Shown piece after piece: positions 39,869-48,704 of a stretch of 64,000 nt of DNA (positions are counted from its first letter, which is position 1; each line of letters begins with the position of its first letter). The DNA is taken from NCBI RefSeq assembly GCF_001954275.1, contig NZ_MBEU01000027.1, positions 1 through 64,000 of the forward strand, read 5' to 3'. Under the pieces are notes generated by a model. That model was not told the DNA's origin, did not search any database, and saw only the letters and a program-made list of their open reading frames with translations. This stretch comes from Mycobacterium sp. IS-836 (GTDB lineage: Bacteria > Actinomycetota > Actinomycetes > Mycobacteriales > Mycobacteriaceae). The translations under genes and the position numbers were made by a program.

Positions 39869-40720
39869 ATGGTCCCCCTTTGGTTCACGCTCTCCGCGCT
39901 GTGCTTTGTCGGCGCGGTGGTGTTGCTGTACGTCGATATCGATCGACGCCGGGGACGCAGCAGGCGGCGTCGATCGTGGGCGCGGTCGCACGGCTTCGAT
40001 TTCGAGCGTGAATCCACCGACATCCTGAAGCGCTGGAAGCGCGGCGTGATGTCGACGGTCGGCGATGTTCCGGCCCACAACGTCGTGCTGGGTCAGATTC
40101 GCGGCGAGGCCGTGTACATCTTCGACCTCGAGGAAGTCGCCACGGTGATCGCGCTGCACCGAAAGGTGGGCACGAACGTCGTCGTCGACCTGCGGCTCAA
40201 AGGGCTGAAAGAGCCACGGGAGAGCGACATTTGGTTGCTGGGCGCCATCGGGCCCCGGATGGTGTACTCCACCAATCTGGATGCGGCGCGGCGGGCCTGC
40301 GACCGCCGCATGGTCACCTTCGCGCACACCGCGCCCGACAGCGCCGAGATCATGTGGAACGAGCAGAACTGGACGCTGGTCGCGATGCCGATCGCGAGCA
40401 CGCGCACCCAATGGGACGAGGGCCTGCGCACGGTCCGCCAGTTCAACGACCTGTTGCGGGTGTTGCCGCCGCTGCCGGAGGAGACCTCCGCCGAGGCGGG
40501 GGCGCCGGCCGGCCTCCGCAATGCGTCGCCGAGCCGACCGTTGGCTCCGGCCGGGCGCGCGGAGCTGACGTCGCGGCGCCCGCAGCAAGACGTGGCCGGG
40601 CTGCTGGGCTCCGACGTTCAGGGCGCCCGCCGCAAACCCGAGCCGGTGCGCCGCGACCCCGGCGGCCGTCCGCCGCCGGCGGGGCGCAACGGCCATCAGG
40701 CCACTAACTACCAGCGCTGA
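39869..40720 (+). CDS. ttfA: TMM transport factor A (TtfA)
   Basis: A 283-residue protein matching the position and size of Rv0383c, shown in mycobacteria to be an essential partner of MmpL3 in trehalose monomycolate transport. One N-terminal membrane helix (VPLWFTLSALCFVGAVVLLY) is followed by a cytosolic domain (HNVVLGQIRGEAVYIFDLEE; NLDAARRACDRRMVTFAHTA) and a disordered Arg/Pro-rich C-terminus. I start at ATG 39869 rather than TTG 39863. It follows clpB by 118 bases, as in M. tuberculosis. The identification rests on synteny and remembered features. Confidence 0.8.
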   Translation: MVPLWFTLSALCFVGAVVLLYVDIDRRRGRSRRRRSWARSHGFDFERESTDILKRWKRGVMSTVGDVPAHNVVLGQIRGEAVYIFDLEEVATVIALHRKVGTNVVVDLRLKGLKEPRESDIWLLGAIGPRMVYSTNLDAARRACDRRMVTFAHTAPDSAEIMWNEQNWTLVAMPIASTRTQWDEGLRTVRQFNDLLRVLPPLPEETSAEAGAPAGLRNASPSRPLAPAGRAELTSRRPQQDVAGLLGSDVQGARRKPEPVRRDPGGRPPPAGRNGHQATNYQR

Positions 40721-40764
40721 TAGCGCGCCGGGCCGGTCGGGGTCCGGTCAGTACACTGTCGCTC

Positions 40765-41538
40765 ATGCCACGCCCCGTCGCCCTGATCACTGGGCCAACG
40801 TCCGGGATCGGCGCCGGCTACGCGCGACGCTACGCACGCGACGGCTACGACCTGGTTCTGGTCGCCCGCGACGTCGATAGGTTGAACGAATTGGCGGGAG
40901 AGCTGAAGGGCGAGGCGGGCAGCGTCGAGATTCTGCCCGCTGATCTCGCCGATCGCGGCGACCGCGACAAGGTTGCCGAGCGGCTTGCCGCCGGTGTGCG
41001 AGTCCTGGTGAATAACGCGGGATTCGGCACCTCCGATCAATTCTGGGCAACGGATCCCGCGGTGCTGCAGGCGCAGCTCGAGGTCAACGTCGCCGCCGTC
41101 ATGCACCTCACCCGCGCCGCCCTGCCGGCCATGCTCGACGCCGGCAGGGGCACGGTCGTCAACATCGCGAGCGTTGCGGGCCTGGTACCCGGCCGGGCGC
41201 CAACCTATTCGGCATCCAAGTCGTGGGTGGTCTCGTTCAGCGAGGCCCTGGCCGCCGATTTGCGGGGCACAGGCGTCGGTGTGCACGCCGTGTGCCCCGG
41301 CTTCGTGCACACCGAATTCCACGCCCGGGCAGGGATGGACATGGCGGGTGTGCCCTCGTTCATGTGGCTCGAGGTCGACGACGTGGTCAGTCAGAGCCTG
41401 GCCGATATCGCCCGCGGCAAGGTGCTCATCATTCCGGGGCTGCAATACAAGGGGATTGTCACCGCCGGGCGGATGATGCCGCGGGGCCTGTTGCGGCTAG
41501 TGGCCCAGCGAGCTGGAGGCGGCAGTGGGCGAACCTGA
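40765..41538 (+). CDS. Short-chain dehydrogenase/reductase
   Basis: A 257-residue classical SDR. Cofactor motif TGPTSGIGAGYARRYARDG (residues 9-27), NNAG in VLVNNAGFGTSDQFW, and the catalytic tetrad with Ser in VNIASVAG and YSASK (about residues 150-154). The Arg in RYARDGYDLVLVARD suggests NADP(H) preference. The substrate is unknown. The gene lies between ttfA and pyrE, which I recall as adjacent in H37Rv, so it may be an insertion here or a loss there. The 3' end overlaps pyrE by 14 bases, implying co-transcription. Confidence 0.85.
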   Translation: MPRPVALITGPTSGIGAGYARRYARDGYDLVLVARDVDRLNELAGELKGEAGSVEILPADLADRGDRDKVAERLAAGVRVLVNNAGFGTSDQFWATDPAVLQAQLEVNVAAVMHLTRAALPAMLDAGRGTVVNIASVAGLVPGRAPTYSASKSWVVSFSEALAADLRGTGVGVHAVCPGFVHTEFHARAGMDMAGVPSFMWLEVDDVVSQSLADIARGKVLIIPGLQYKGIVTAGRMMPRGLLRLVAQRAGGGSGRT

Positions 41539-42064
41539 TCGCGCGGAGCTGGCGGAGCTCGTGCGACGGCTGTCGGTGGTGCACGGGCGGGTGACGCTGT
41601 CGTCGGGCAAGGAGGCCGACTACTACGTCGACCTGCGCCGCGCCACCCTGCACCACCGGGCCTCCGCACTGATCGGCAGGCTGATGCGCGAGCTCACCCG
41701 CGACTGGGACTACGCCGTCGTGGGCGGCCTGACACTGGGCGCCGACCCGGTGGCGACGGCCATCATGCACGCGCCGGGCCGGCCGATCGACGCGTTCGTC
41801 GTGCGTAAGTCGGCGAAAACCCATGGCCTGCAACGGCTTATCGAGGGGTCAGAGGTCGTCGGTCAGCGCGTGCTGGTGGTCGAGGACACCAGCACCACGG
41901 GCGCGTCGGCGCTGACGGCCGTGCGTGCCGTGCAGGACGCGGGCGGCGACGTCATAGGCGTGGCCACCGTGGTGGACCGCGCCACCGGCGCCGCCGAGGC
42001 CATCGAGGCCGAGGGCCTGTCGTACCGCAGCGTGCTGGGCCTCGCCGATCTGGGGCTGGGGTAG
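41525..42064 (+). CDS. pyrE: Orotate phosphoribosyltransferase
   Basis: De novo pyrimidine synthesis: orotate plus PRPP gives OMP. It has 179 residues from GTG 41525. The PRPP-binding signature VLVVEDTSTTGASALTAV is at residues 117-134, and the conserved catalytic Lys region is FVVRKSAKTHGLQRLIEGS. The N-terminal LSSGKEADYYVDLRRATL is typical of PyrE. It overlaps the SDR gene and is followed within 12 bases by a lipoprotein gene, so the ttfA-to-SPOUT stretch is probably one operon. Confidence 0.93.
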   Translation: MGEPDRAELAELVRRLSVVHGRVTLSSGKEADYYVDLRRATLHHRASALIGRLMRELTRDWDYAVVGGLTLGADPVATAIMHAPGRPIDAFVVRKSAKTHGLQRLIEGSEVVGQRVLVVEDTSTTGASALTAVRAVQDAGGDVIGVATVVDRATGAAEAIEAEGLSYRSVLGLADLGLG

Positions 42065-42076
42065 GCCGCCGGCGGT

Positions 42077-42982
42077 ATGCGCAGCTTCATCGCGGTGTTC
42101 GCCTGTCTGGCGGTTTGCCTGCTCGGCTGCTCGGGTTCCACCCATCCCGTCAACCCCTACGGCGCCCAGGGCGCGCGGCTCGGCGAATCGCTGGCGCTGC
42201 TCGGCTGGAACATGTCGGTGTCGAACCTGCGCTGGGACGGCGACTACGTGCTGGTCGACGTCTCGGCCGCCGTGGCCTCCAAGGATCCCCACGCGCCGCA
42301 CGCCAAGGCCGAAGACATCCGGTTCGGGCTTTACGGCGCGCTGGCTCATCCCATCGAGTCGTTCGGGCTGGGCAGTTGCGACGCCGCGGCGACCAGCGTG
42401 CACGACCTCGGCTCTCCGCTGTCGGCGCCCCCCGACCGGCTGACCGGCACGGTCTGCCTCGGCCCGCTGAAGGATCACAGTCAGGTCCGCGGGATCTACA
42501 CCTACTCGCCGCGGGACCGGATCCCGAATACGTCGGCGGCCTATCCGGCGGCGTTCCCGCTGGGGATGATGCCGACCAACGCCAACGACACCGGCCTGGT
42601 CGTCAAGACCACCAGCCTGTCGGCCTGGCGCGCGGACGGAATCCCGGTCACCAAGGCGCAATTGGGTGATGCGGGAGCTTTCAATGGCAACGGCTACATG
42701 CTGCTGGGGCTGGAGGCCGACTCCGTCGCCGCCCGGTATCGCGACGACTCGGCCAAGCGCGGCGGCCCGTTGATGCTGCTCTCCTCGCCGACGCTGCCTG
42801 GGCCGGGATTGAATCCGGCCTGCGCGGCGTACGGGTCGTCGGTGCTGATCCTTCCCGACGCGTCGCTGGACGCGGTGCACGTCAACGCGTCGCTGTGCAC
42901 CCAGGGCGAGATCAACGAGGCGCTGCTTTACGCGACGGTGGCGGTCGACGGCACCCATGCGGGGGTGTGGACGCAGAAATGA
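42077..42982 (+). CDS. Conserved mycobacterial lipoprotein
   Basis: A 301-residue exported protein, close in size and position to Rv0381c. The N-terminus MRSFIAVFACLAVCLLGCSG is a lipoprotein signal with lipobox LLGC and lipidation at about Cys18. The mature part contains VSNLRWDGDYVLVDVSAAV and three cysteines (SCDAAATS; GTVCLGPLKD; LNPACAAYG) that could form disulfides outside the membrane. I recognise no catalytic motif. It overlaps the next gene by four bases (ATGA). Function unknown. Confidence 0.75.
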   Translation: MRSFIAVFACLAVCLLGCSGSTHPVNPYGAQGARLGESLALLGWNMSVSNLRWDGDYVLVDVSAAVASKDPHAPHAKAEDIRFGLYGALAHPIESFGLGSCDAAATSVHDLGSPLSAPPDRLTGTVCLGPLKDHSQVRGIYTYSPRDRIPNTSAAYPAAFPLGMMPTNANDTGLVVKTTSLSAWRADGIPVTKAQLGDAGAFNGNGYMLLGLEADSVAARYRDDSAKRGGPLMLLSSPTLPGPGLNPACAAYGSSVLILPDASLDAVHVNASLCTQGEINEALLYATVAVDGTHAGVWTQK

Positions 42983-43623
42983 CCGGACCCGGACCGACCG
43001 AATGGGGCATACCGGCCGGGGGCGTCGGGCCCTGGGAGGGCGACCTTCCCAACGACCCGCGCTACGACCCAAACCTGTTGCGCGACGGCGATACTCGCAA
43101 TGTCGTCGATGCCTACCGCTACTGGACCCGGGAAGCGATCATCGCCGACATCGATACGCGCCGTCAGCCGCTGCATGTGGCGATCGAGAACTTCGGCCAC
43201 GACGCGAACATCGGCTCGGTGGTGCGCACGGCCAACGCGTTCGCCGTGCACACGGTGCACATCGTCGGGCGGCGGCGCTGGAATCGCCGCGGCGCCATGG
43301 TGACCGATCGTTACCAGCGGCTGTGTCATCACGACAGCGCGGCCGAACTGCTGGACTTCGCCGCCGACGCGGGTCTGACGGTCGTCGCCGTGGACAACGT
43401 TCCCGGGGCGGCGCGTCTGGAGGAGACGGCGCTGCCGCGCGAGTGCCTGCTGGTGTTCGGCCAGGAGGGGCCCGGCATCACCGGCGAGACCCGGGCCGGT
43501 GCGGCGATCACGGTGTCCATCGCCCAGTTCGGCTCGACGCGCAGCATCAACGCCGGCGTCGCCGCCGGGATCGCGATGCACGCCTGGATCCGGCAGCACG
43601 CGGACCTGACCCGCGCCTGGTAA
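42979..43623 (+). CDS. SPOUT-family RNA methyltransferase (TrmH type)
   Basis: Probable 2'-O-ribose methyltransferase of tRNA or rRNA using S-adenosylmethionine. I start at ATG 42979 (overlapping the lipoprotein stop), giving 214 residues. The three SpoU motifs are visible: motif 1 IENFGHDANIGSVVRTANAF, motif 2 LLVFGQEGPGI and motif 3 IAQFGSTRSINAGVAAGIAM, which form the trefoil-knot SAM site. The target nucleotide cannot be predicted. It matches Rv0380c by position; the N-terminal 35 residues (MTGPGPTEWGIPAGG) are an extension of unknown use. Confidence 0.88.
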   Translation: MTGPGPTEWGIPAGGVGPWEGDLPNDPRYDPNLLRDGDTRNVVDAYRYWTREAIIADIDTRRQPLHVAIENFGHDANIGSVVRTANAFAVHTVHIVGRRRWNRRGAMVTDRYQRLCHHDSAAELLDFAADAGLTVVAVDNVPGAARLEETALPRECLLVFGQEGPGITGETRAGAAITVSIAQFGSTRSINAGVAAGIAMHAWIRQHADLTRAW

Positions 43624-43680
43624 TCGCTCCGCGACCCGAGCGCGGCTTGCGAACGCACCTCAGCGGGTACCAGACAGTTC

Positions 43681-45546
43681 ATGGCAGTGAGCACGCAAAC
43701 CGACATCCCCGGCGGTGCTGCCGGGCCCGAGCAGCGGCCGCGCGGATCGCATCCATGGCTGGTCCTGGCGGTCATCGGCATCGCCCAGTTGATGGTGGTG
43801 CTCGACACCACGATCGTCAACATCGCGTTGCCCTCCGCGCAGGCGTCCCTGCATTTCGGCGTCGAAAGCCGGCAATGGATCATCACCGCCTATTCGCTGG
43901 CGTTCGGCAGCCTGTTGCTCCTGGGCGGCCGGTTGTCGGACATCTTCGGGCGCCGCCGGACGTTGCTGATTGGCCTGGCCGGATTCGCCGCCGCATCTGC
44001 GGTCGGCGGCGCGGCGACCAGTTTCGCGGTGCTGGCCGGCGCGCGCGCATTCCAAGGCGCCTTCGCGGCGGTGCTGGCCCCGGCGGCCTTGTCCACCCTC
44101 AACGTCGTCTTCACCGACACCAAAGAGCGCGGCAAGGCGTTCGCCGTGTACGGCGCGATCGCGGGCGGCGGCGCCGTCGTGGGTCTGTTGCTCGGCGGCG
44201 CGCTCACCGAGTGGCTGTCGTGGCGGTGGTGTTTGTACGTGAATTTGGTTTTCGCGGTGGTCGCCGCCGCGGGGGTGCTGGCGTTGGTGGCGGCGAAAGA
44301 TCACCGCGGCAGCCTGGCCCGGCTCGACTGGCTCGGCGTCATCACCGCTTCCGGGGGCTTGTTCTGTCTGGTTTACGGCCTGTCCAACGCCGAAACACAC
44401 AGCTGGAGCGCGCCGCTGACCGTCGTGATGTTCATCGGCAGCGGCCTGCTGCTGGCCGCCTTCGCGGTGATCGAGGCGCGGGCCGACGCGCCGTTGCTGC
44501 CGCTGCGGATTGTCATGGACCGCAACCGCGTTGGCGCATACCTAGCGATCATGATCGCCTTTTGCAGCATGTTCAGCGCCTTCCTGTTCCTGACCTACTA
44601 TGCCCAGCAGAACCTCGGCTACAGCCCGCTCAAGACCGGCGTGGCCTTCCTGCCGCTGGCCGGCGGTATCGCGGTAGCGGCCGGTCTGGCCAACGCGCGA
44701 TTGATTCCGAGGCTGGGGCCCCGCCGGGTGATTCCGCCCGGGATGCTCATCGCCGCCGGCGGCATGTTCTGGCTGGCCCAGCTCGACGTTCACTCCACCT
44801 ATGCGGGCAACGTGTTTGGGCCGCTTCTGGCCCTGGGAGTGGGCATGGGCCTAACGTTCGCGCCCGCGATCGCCACGGCGACGGCAGGTGTTGCCGGACC
44901 GGATGCCGGCGTCGCGTCGGCGATGGTGAACACCAGCCAGCAGATCGGCGGTGCCATTGGAACGGCCGCGCTCTCAACCATTTTCGCGTCCGCACTCACC
45001 CGCTACATGGCCAGTCATCGGCCCCCCAGCCCCGCCCTGCAACCCGCCGCTGCGGTACACGGCTACACCGTCGCGTTCGGCGTCAGTTGCGGGCTGTTCC
45101 TGGCCGGGGCGCTGACTACCGCGCTGCTGTTGCGTCGCGAACCCGCGACTGAGCCCCACCATCGCGACGCGGGCGACGGTGCAGACCGAGGCGGGATCAT
45201 CGCCGATCTCGAGCGGAAAATCGCGCGGCTGGAAGCCGAAAACCGCCACCTGTCAGCACAATTGAGCCAACTGACCGCGGACCGGACGCCGGTGTCTCGC
45301 CCCGCGCCGCGCAATCCGATCAGGTTGGACGCCAAGCTACTTGCAGCCGCACTGGGCGTTGCGCTGATTGCGGTCGCCATGATGGCCGCGACATTGCAAG
45401 GATCGCGATCGAACACCGGCATTGTCTGGAACTGCGTCGCCAACACAAAACCACAAGCCGAGCATTACCGGCCGGGTTCACTCAACCAACTCGCCAACGC
45501 GCCCGACTGCGAATTCGTGGGAGGCAAGCTAGTAGGTGTGCGTTGA
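43681..45546 (+). CDS. MFS drug exporter (DHA2/EmrB type) with coiled-coil and extra C-terminal helix
   Basis: A 621-residue major-facilitator protein. About 14 helices occupy residues 20-480 with DHA2 signatures: LDTTIVNIALPSAQASLHFG, LLGGRLSDIFGRRRTLLIG and motif C-like GAIAGGGAVVGLLLGGAL. A proton-driven exporter is expected; the substrate is unknown. Beyond the usual end (about residue 485) it continues with a predicted coiled coil (IIADLERKIARLEAENRHLS), one more helix (KLLAAALGVALIAVAMMAAT) and a small domain with two cysteines (WNCVANTK; APDCEFVGG). The extension is open throughout with normal composition, so it is not a frameshift. Confidence 0.87.
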   Translation: MAVSTQTDIPGGAAGPEQRPRGSHPWLVLAVIGIAQLMVVLDTTIVNIALPSAQASLHFGVESRQWIITAYSLAFGSLLLLGGRLSDIFGRRRTLLIGLAGFAAASAVGGAATSFAVLAGARAFQGAFAAVLAPAALSTLNVVFTDTKERGKAFAVYGAIAGGGAVVGLLLGGALTEWLSWRWCLYVNLVFAVVAAAGVLALVAAKDHRGSLARLDWLGVITASGGLFCLVYGLSNAETHSWSAPLTVVMFIGSGLLLAAFAVIEARADAPLLPLRIVMDRNRVGAYLAIMIAFCSMFSAFLFLTYYAQQNLGYSPLKTGVAFLPLAGGIAVAAGLANARLIPRLGPRRVIPPGMLIAAGGMFWLAQLDVHSTYAGNVFGPLLALGVGMGLTFAPAIATATAGVAGPDAGVASAMVNTSQQIGGAIGTAALSTIFASALTRYMASHRPPSPALQPAAAVHGYTVAFGVSCGLFLAGALTTALLLRREPATEPHHRDAGDGADRGGIIADLERKIARLEAENRHLSAQLSQLTADRTPVSRPAPRNPIRLDAKLLAAALGVALIAVAMMAATLQGSRSNTGIVWNCVANTKPQAEHYRPGSLNQLANAPDCEFVGGKLVGVR

Positions 45547-45615
45547 CGGCGGAGCTCCTCGTCGTGTCGGCGCCCTGGACGGGGCGGGCGCTGCGCTGAG
45601 GCAGGATCGGACGGT

Positions 45616-46758
45616 ATGGACCAGCTATGGGCGAACCGGGCGGCCAGCTCCGAAGCCGCGATCACGCAACGACACCTGAAACGGCTGTGGGCGCTGCCGG
45701 GCACCCAGCTCGGCGTGGTGGCCTGGCCGTCGACCCGCAAGGACCGCTTGTTCGGCACCTGGCACTACTGGTGGCAGGCGCATCTGCTGGATTGCCTGGT
45801 CGATGCGCAGCTGCGGGATCCGCGGCCGCAGCGGCGGACCGAGATCAACCGCCAGGTGCGCTCGCACCGGCTGCGCAACAACTTTCGCTGGACCAACAGC
45901 TACTACGACGACATGGCGTGGCTGGCACTCGCGCTGGAACGGGCCGCGCGGATCGCCGGCGTCGAACGCCACCGCGCGCTGCCCAAGCTCGCCGGCCAGT
46001 TCGTCAAGGCGTGGGTGCCCGAGGACGGCGGTGGCATCCCATGGCGCAAGCAGGACCAGTTCTTCAACGCGCCCGCCAACGGACCGGCGGGACTGTTCCT
46101 GGCCCGCTACTCCGACAGCCATCCGGACGTCCTGAAACGTGCCGAGCAGATGGGCGATTGGATCGACGCCACACTGATCGACCCGGAGACGCACCTGGTG
46201 TTCGACGGCATCAAGGCCGGGTCGCTGGTACGCGCGCAGTACACCTACTGCCAGGGAGTGGTGCTCGGGCTGGAAACCGAGCTCGCGGCGCGCACCGGCG
46301 CGGAAGCCAGGGCCCGGCACCAGGCGCGCGTGCATCGCCTGGTCGCGGCCGTCGACGAGCACATGGCGGCGTCGGGCGTGCTCAAGGGCGCCGGCGGCGG
46401 GGACGGCGGGCTGTTCGCCGGCATCACCGCCCGCTACCTCGCGCTGGTGGCCACCACGCTGCCGGGCGACTCCGCCGACGACGCGGTGGCCCGCGACACC
46501 GCACGCACCTTGGTGCTCGCCAGCGCGAAATCCGCATGGGAAAACCGGCAAACGGCGAACGGACTGCCGGTCTTCGGGGCGTTTTGGGACCGCGACGCCC
46601 AATTGCCCACCGCCGGCGGCCAGGCGGCGCAATTCGTCGCGGGCGCGGTGATGGAATCCGAGGTCGCCGAGCGCGATCTGTCGGTGCAACTGTCCGGGTG
46701 GATGCTGATGGAGGCCGCCTGTAACGTCACCGCCGTGACGGCGGCCGGCGCGACATGA
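45616..46758 (+). CDS. GH76-like glycoside hydrolase family protein
   Basis: A 380-residue (alpha/alpha)6-barrel protein resembling endo-alpha-1,6-mannanases and Rv0365c. The paired acidic residues expected in the GH76 active site are Asp98-Asp99 in NSYYDDMAWLALALER; LFGTWHYWWQAHLLDCLVDA is another conserved part. There is no signal peptide, so it is probably cytosolic, unlike most secreted GH76 enzymes. Activity on mannose-containing lipoglycans is a guess. Its stop overlaps the acetoacetyl-CoA synthetase start (ATGA). Confidence 0.8.
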   Translation: MDQLWANRAASSEAAITQRHLKRLWALPGTQLGVVAWPSTRKDRLFGTWHYWWQAHLLDCLVDAQLRDPRPQRRTEINRQVRSHRLRNNFRWTNSYYDDMAWLALALERAARIAGVERHRALPKLAGQFVKAWVPEDGGGIPWRKQDQFFNAPANGPAGLFLARYSDSHPDVLKRAEQMGDWIDATLIDPETHLVFDGIKAGSLVRAQYTYCQGVVLGLETELAARTGAEARARHQARVHRLVAAVDEHMAASGVLKGAGGGDGGLFAGITARYLALVATTLPGDSADDAVARDTARTLVLASAKSAWENRQTANGLPVFGAFWDRDAQLPTAGGQAAQFVAGAVMESEVAERDLSVQLSGWMLMEAACNVTAVTAAGAT

Positions 46759-48704
46759 CCGAACCCGGCGACTGGATCCCCGACGAGGCAACGGTTTCCG
46801 GCGCCAACATCACCCGTTTCCTGCGCTGGCTCGCCGAGACGGGACGCGGCGAGTTCGCGGACTACCACGCGCTGTGGGCGAAGTCGGTGGCCGACATCGA
46901 GTGGTTCTGGGACGCGGTCTTCACCTACTTCGACGTCCAGGCGGCGAGCCCGCCCCGCTCGGTGCTGGGCGACCGCGCCATGCCGGGCACCGAGTGGTTT
47001 CCCGGTGCCACGCTCAACTACGCCGCCGAGGTCTTCCGCCACGCCACCGACGAGCGACCCGCCCTGATCGTCGTCGGCGAGGACGGCTCGGCCGAGTGGT
47101 CGTGGGCGCGGCTGGAGCGGGAGACGGCGGCGTTCGCGGCCTACCTGAAGGGCCTCGGCGTCCAGCCCGGCGACGCCGTCGTCGGATACCTGCCCAACGT
47201 CGCCGAGGCCGTCGTCGCCGCACTGGCCGCGGCCAGCGTGGGCGCGATCTGGGCGGTGTGCAATCAGGACCTGGCCGTGGAAGGCGTGGTCGCGAGGCTC
47301 GGTCAACTGGAGCCGGCCGTGCTGGTCGCCAGCGACGGCTCGCGCTACCACGGCAAGCGCATCGATCGCCGCGACGAGCTGGCCATGATCCGGCGCGCGC
47401 TGCCGACCCTGCGGGCCACCGTGGTGGTGCCGCGGCTCGGGCTCGACGTGGACCCCGACGGCGTGGTGCCGTGGCTCGCGGCCGTCCAAGCGGAGGCCGC
47501 CCTGGAGACGACGGCGGTTCCATTCGCGCACCCGCTGTGGGTGCTGTTCTCGTCGGGGACAACCGGCAAACCGAAGGGCATCGTGCACGGCCACGGCGGC
47601 GTGCTGCTGGAGCACCTGAAGTATCTGAGCCTGCAGCTGGACCTGCACCCCGGCGACCGGTACCTGTGGTACTCATCGACCAGCTGGGCGATGTGGAACA
47701 TTCAGCTGTCCGGTCTGCTGGTCGACACCACCATCGTGCTCTACGACGGCAGCCCGACCCACCCGACGACCGACGGCCTCTGGCGGGTCGCCGCCCAGGC
47801 CGGTGTCACGTTCCTGGGCACCGGGGCGGGCTACGTGTTGGCCTGCGCCAAGGAAAAGCTGAAACCCGGTGCGTCGTATCCGCTGGACGCGCTGCGCGCG
47901 GTGGGTTCCACGGGTTCACCGCTGCCCGCCACCGGATTCCGTTGGGTACAAGAGGGACTCGGCCGGTGCGTTCCGGTGATCTCGATGAGTGGTGGCACCG
48001 ACGTGTGCACGGCGTTCCTCGGCGGTTGCCCGATTCTGCCGGTGGTAGCAGGCGAGCTGTCGTGCATCTGCCTGGGCGCGGCCGTCGAATCATGGTCGGC
48101 CGACGGACGCCCGGTCATCGGGGAAGAGGGCGAACTCGTGCTCACGCAGCCGATGCCGTCGATGCCGGTCTTTTTCTGGAACGACGACGACGGCAGCCGC
48201 TACCGCGCCGCCTACTTCGATAAGTACCCGGGCGTGTGGTGTCACGGCGACTGGATCACCATCACCGACCGGGGATCCGTTGTGGTGCATGGCCGTTCGG
48301 ATGCCACCCTCAATCGGCTCGGTGTTCGGATGGGCAGCACCGAGATCTACAGCGCGGTGGAGGGCCTGCCCGAGGTGCGTGATTGCCTGGTGGTCGGCGT
48401 CGAGCAGGACGACGGCGGCTACTGGATGCCGCTGTTCGTGGACCTGACGGACGGTGTCGAACTCGACGAGGAGCTGAAGTCGCGCATCGTCGCCGAAATC
48501 CGTCGGCACGCCTCGCCGCGGCACGTACCGGATGCCGTCCTCGCGGTTGCGGGTATCCCGCGGACGCTGACCGGCAAACGCTTGGAAATCCCGATCAAAC
48601 GGATCCTGCTCGGGGCGGCACCGGGTGAGGCCGTGCAACGCAGTTCGGTCGACAGGCCGGAACTGCTAGACGCTTTCGTTGCGTACCGGCGAAGTCGGGT
48701 CTGA
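46755..48704 (+). CDS. Acetoacetyl-CoA synthetase
   Basis: Adenylate-forming enzyme of 649 residues that activates acetoacetate (or a similar short keto acid) with ATP and CoA. The phosphate-binding loop is LFSSGTTGKPKGIVHGHGG near residue 260; other AACS marks are WYSSTSWAMWNIQLSGLL, ISMSGGTDVCTAFLGG and, at the C-terminus, the adenylation Lys in RTLTGKRLEIPIKRIL. The N-terminal DRAMPGTEWFPGATLNYAAE is typical of the acetoacetyl subgroup. Translation is coupled to the GH76-like gene by a four-base overlap. Its last 39 bases overlap the convergent DedA gene. Confidence 0.9.
   Translation: MTEPGDWIPDEATVSGANITRFLRWLAETGRGEFADYHALWAKSVADIEWFWDAVFTYFDVQAASPPRSVLGDRAMPGTEWFPGATLNYAAEVFRHATDERPALIVVGEDGSAEWSWARLERETAAFAAYLKGLGVQPGDAVVGYLPNVAEAVVAALAAASVGAIWAVCNQDLAVEGVVARLGQLEPAVLVASDGSRYHGKRIDRRDELAMIRRALPTLRATVVVPRLGLDVDPDGVVPWLAAVQAEAALETTAVPFAHPLWVLFSSGTTGKPKGIVHGHGGVLLEHLKYLSLQLDLHPGDRYLWYSSTSWAMWNIQLSGLLVDTTIVLYDGSPTHPTTDGLWRVAAQAGVTFLGTGAGYVLACAKEKLKPGASYPLDALRAVGSTGSPLPATGFRWVQEGLGRCVPVISMSGGTDVCTAFLGGCPILPVVAGELSCICLGAAVESWSADGRPVIGEEGELVLTQPMPSMPVFFWNDDDGSRYRAAYFDKYPGVWCHGDWITITDRGSVVVHGRSDATLNRLGVRMGSTEIYSAVEGLPEVRDCLVVGVEQDDGGYWMPLFVDLTDGVELDEELKSRIVAEIRRHASPRHVPDAVLAVAGIPRTLTGKRLEIPIKRILLGAAPGEAVQRSSVDRPELLDAFVAYRRSRV

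Noticed and set aside
42957..45152. A 731-codon plus-strand frame spanning the SPOUT and MFS genes
   Set aside because: Out of frame with both real genes; composition Arg/Gly-rich without domains.
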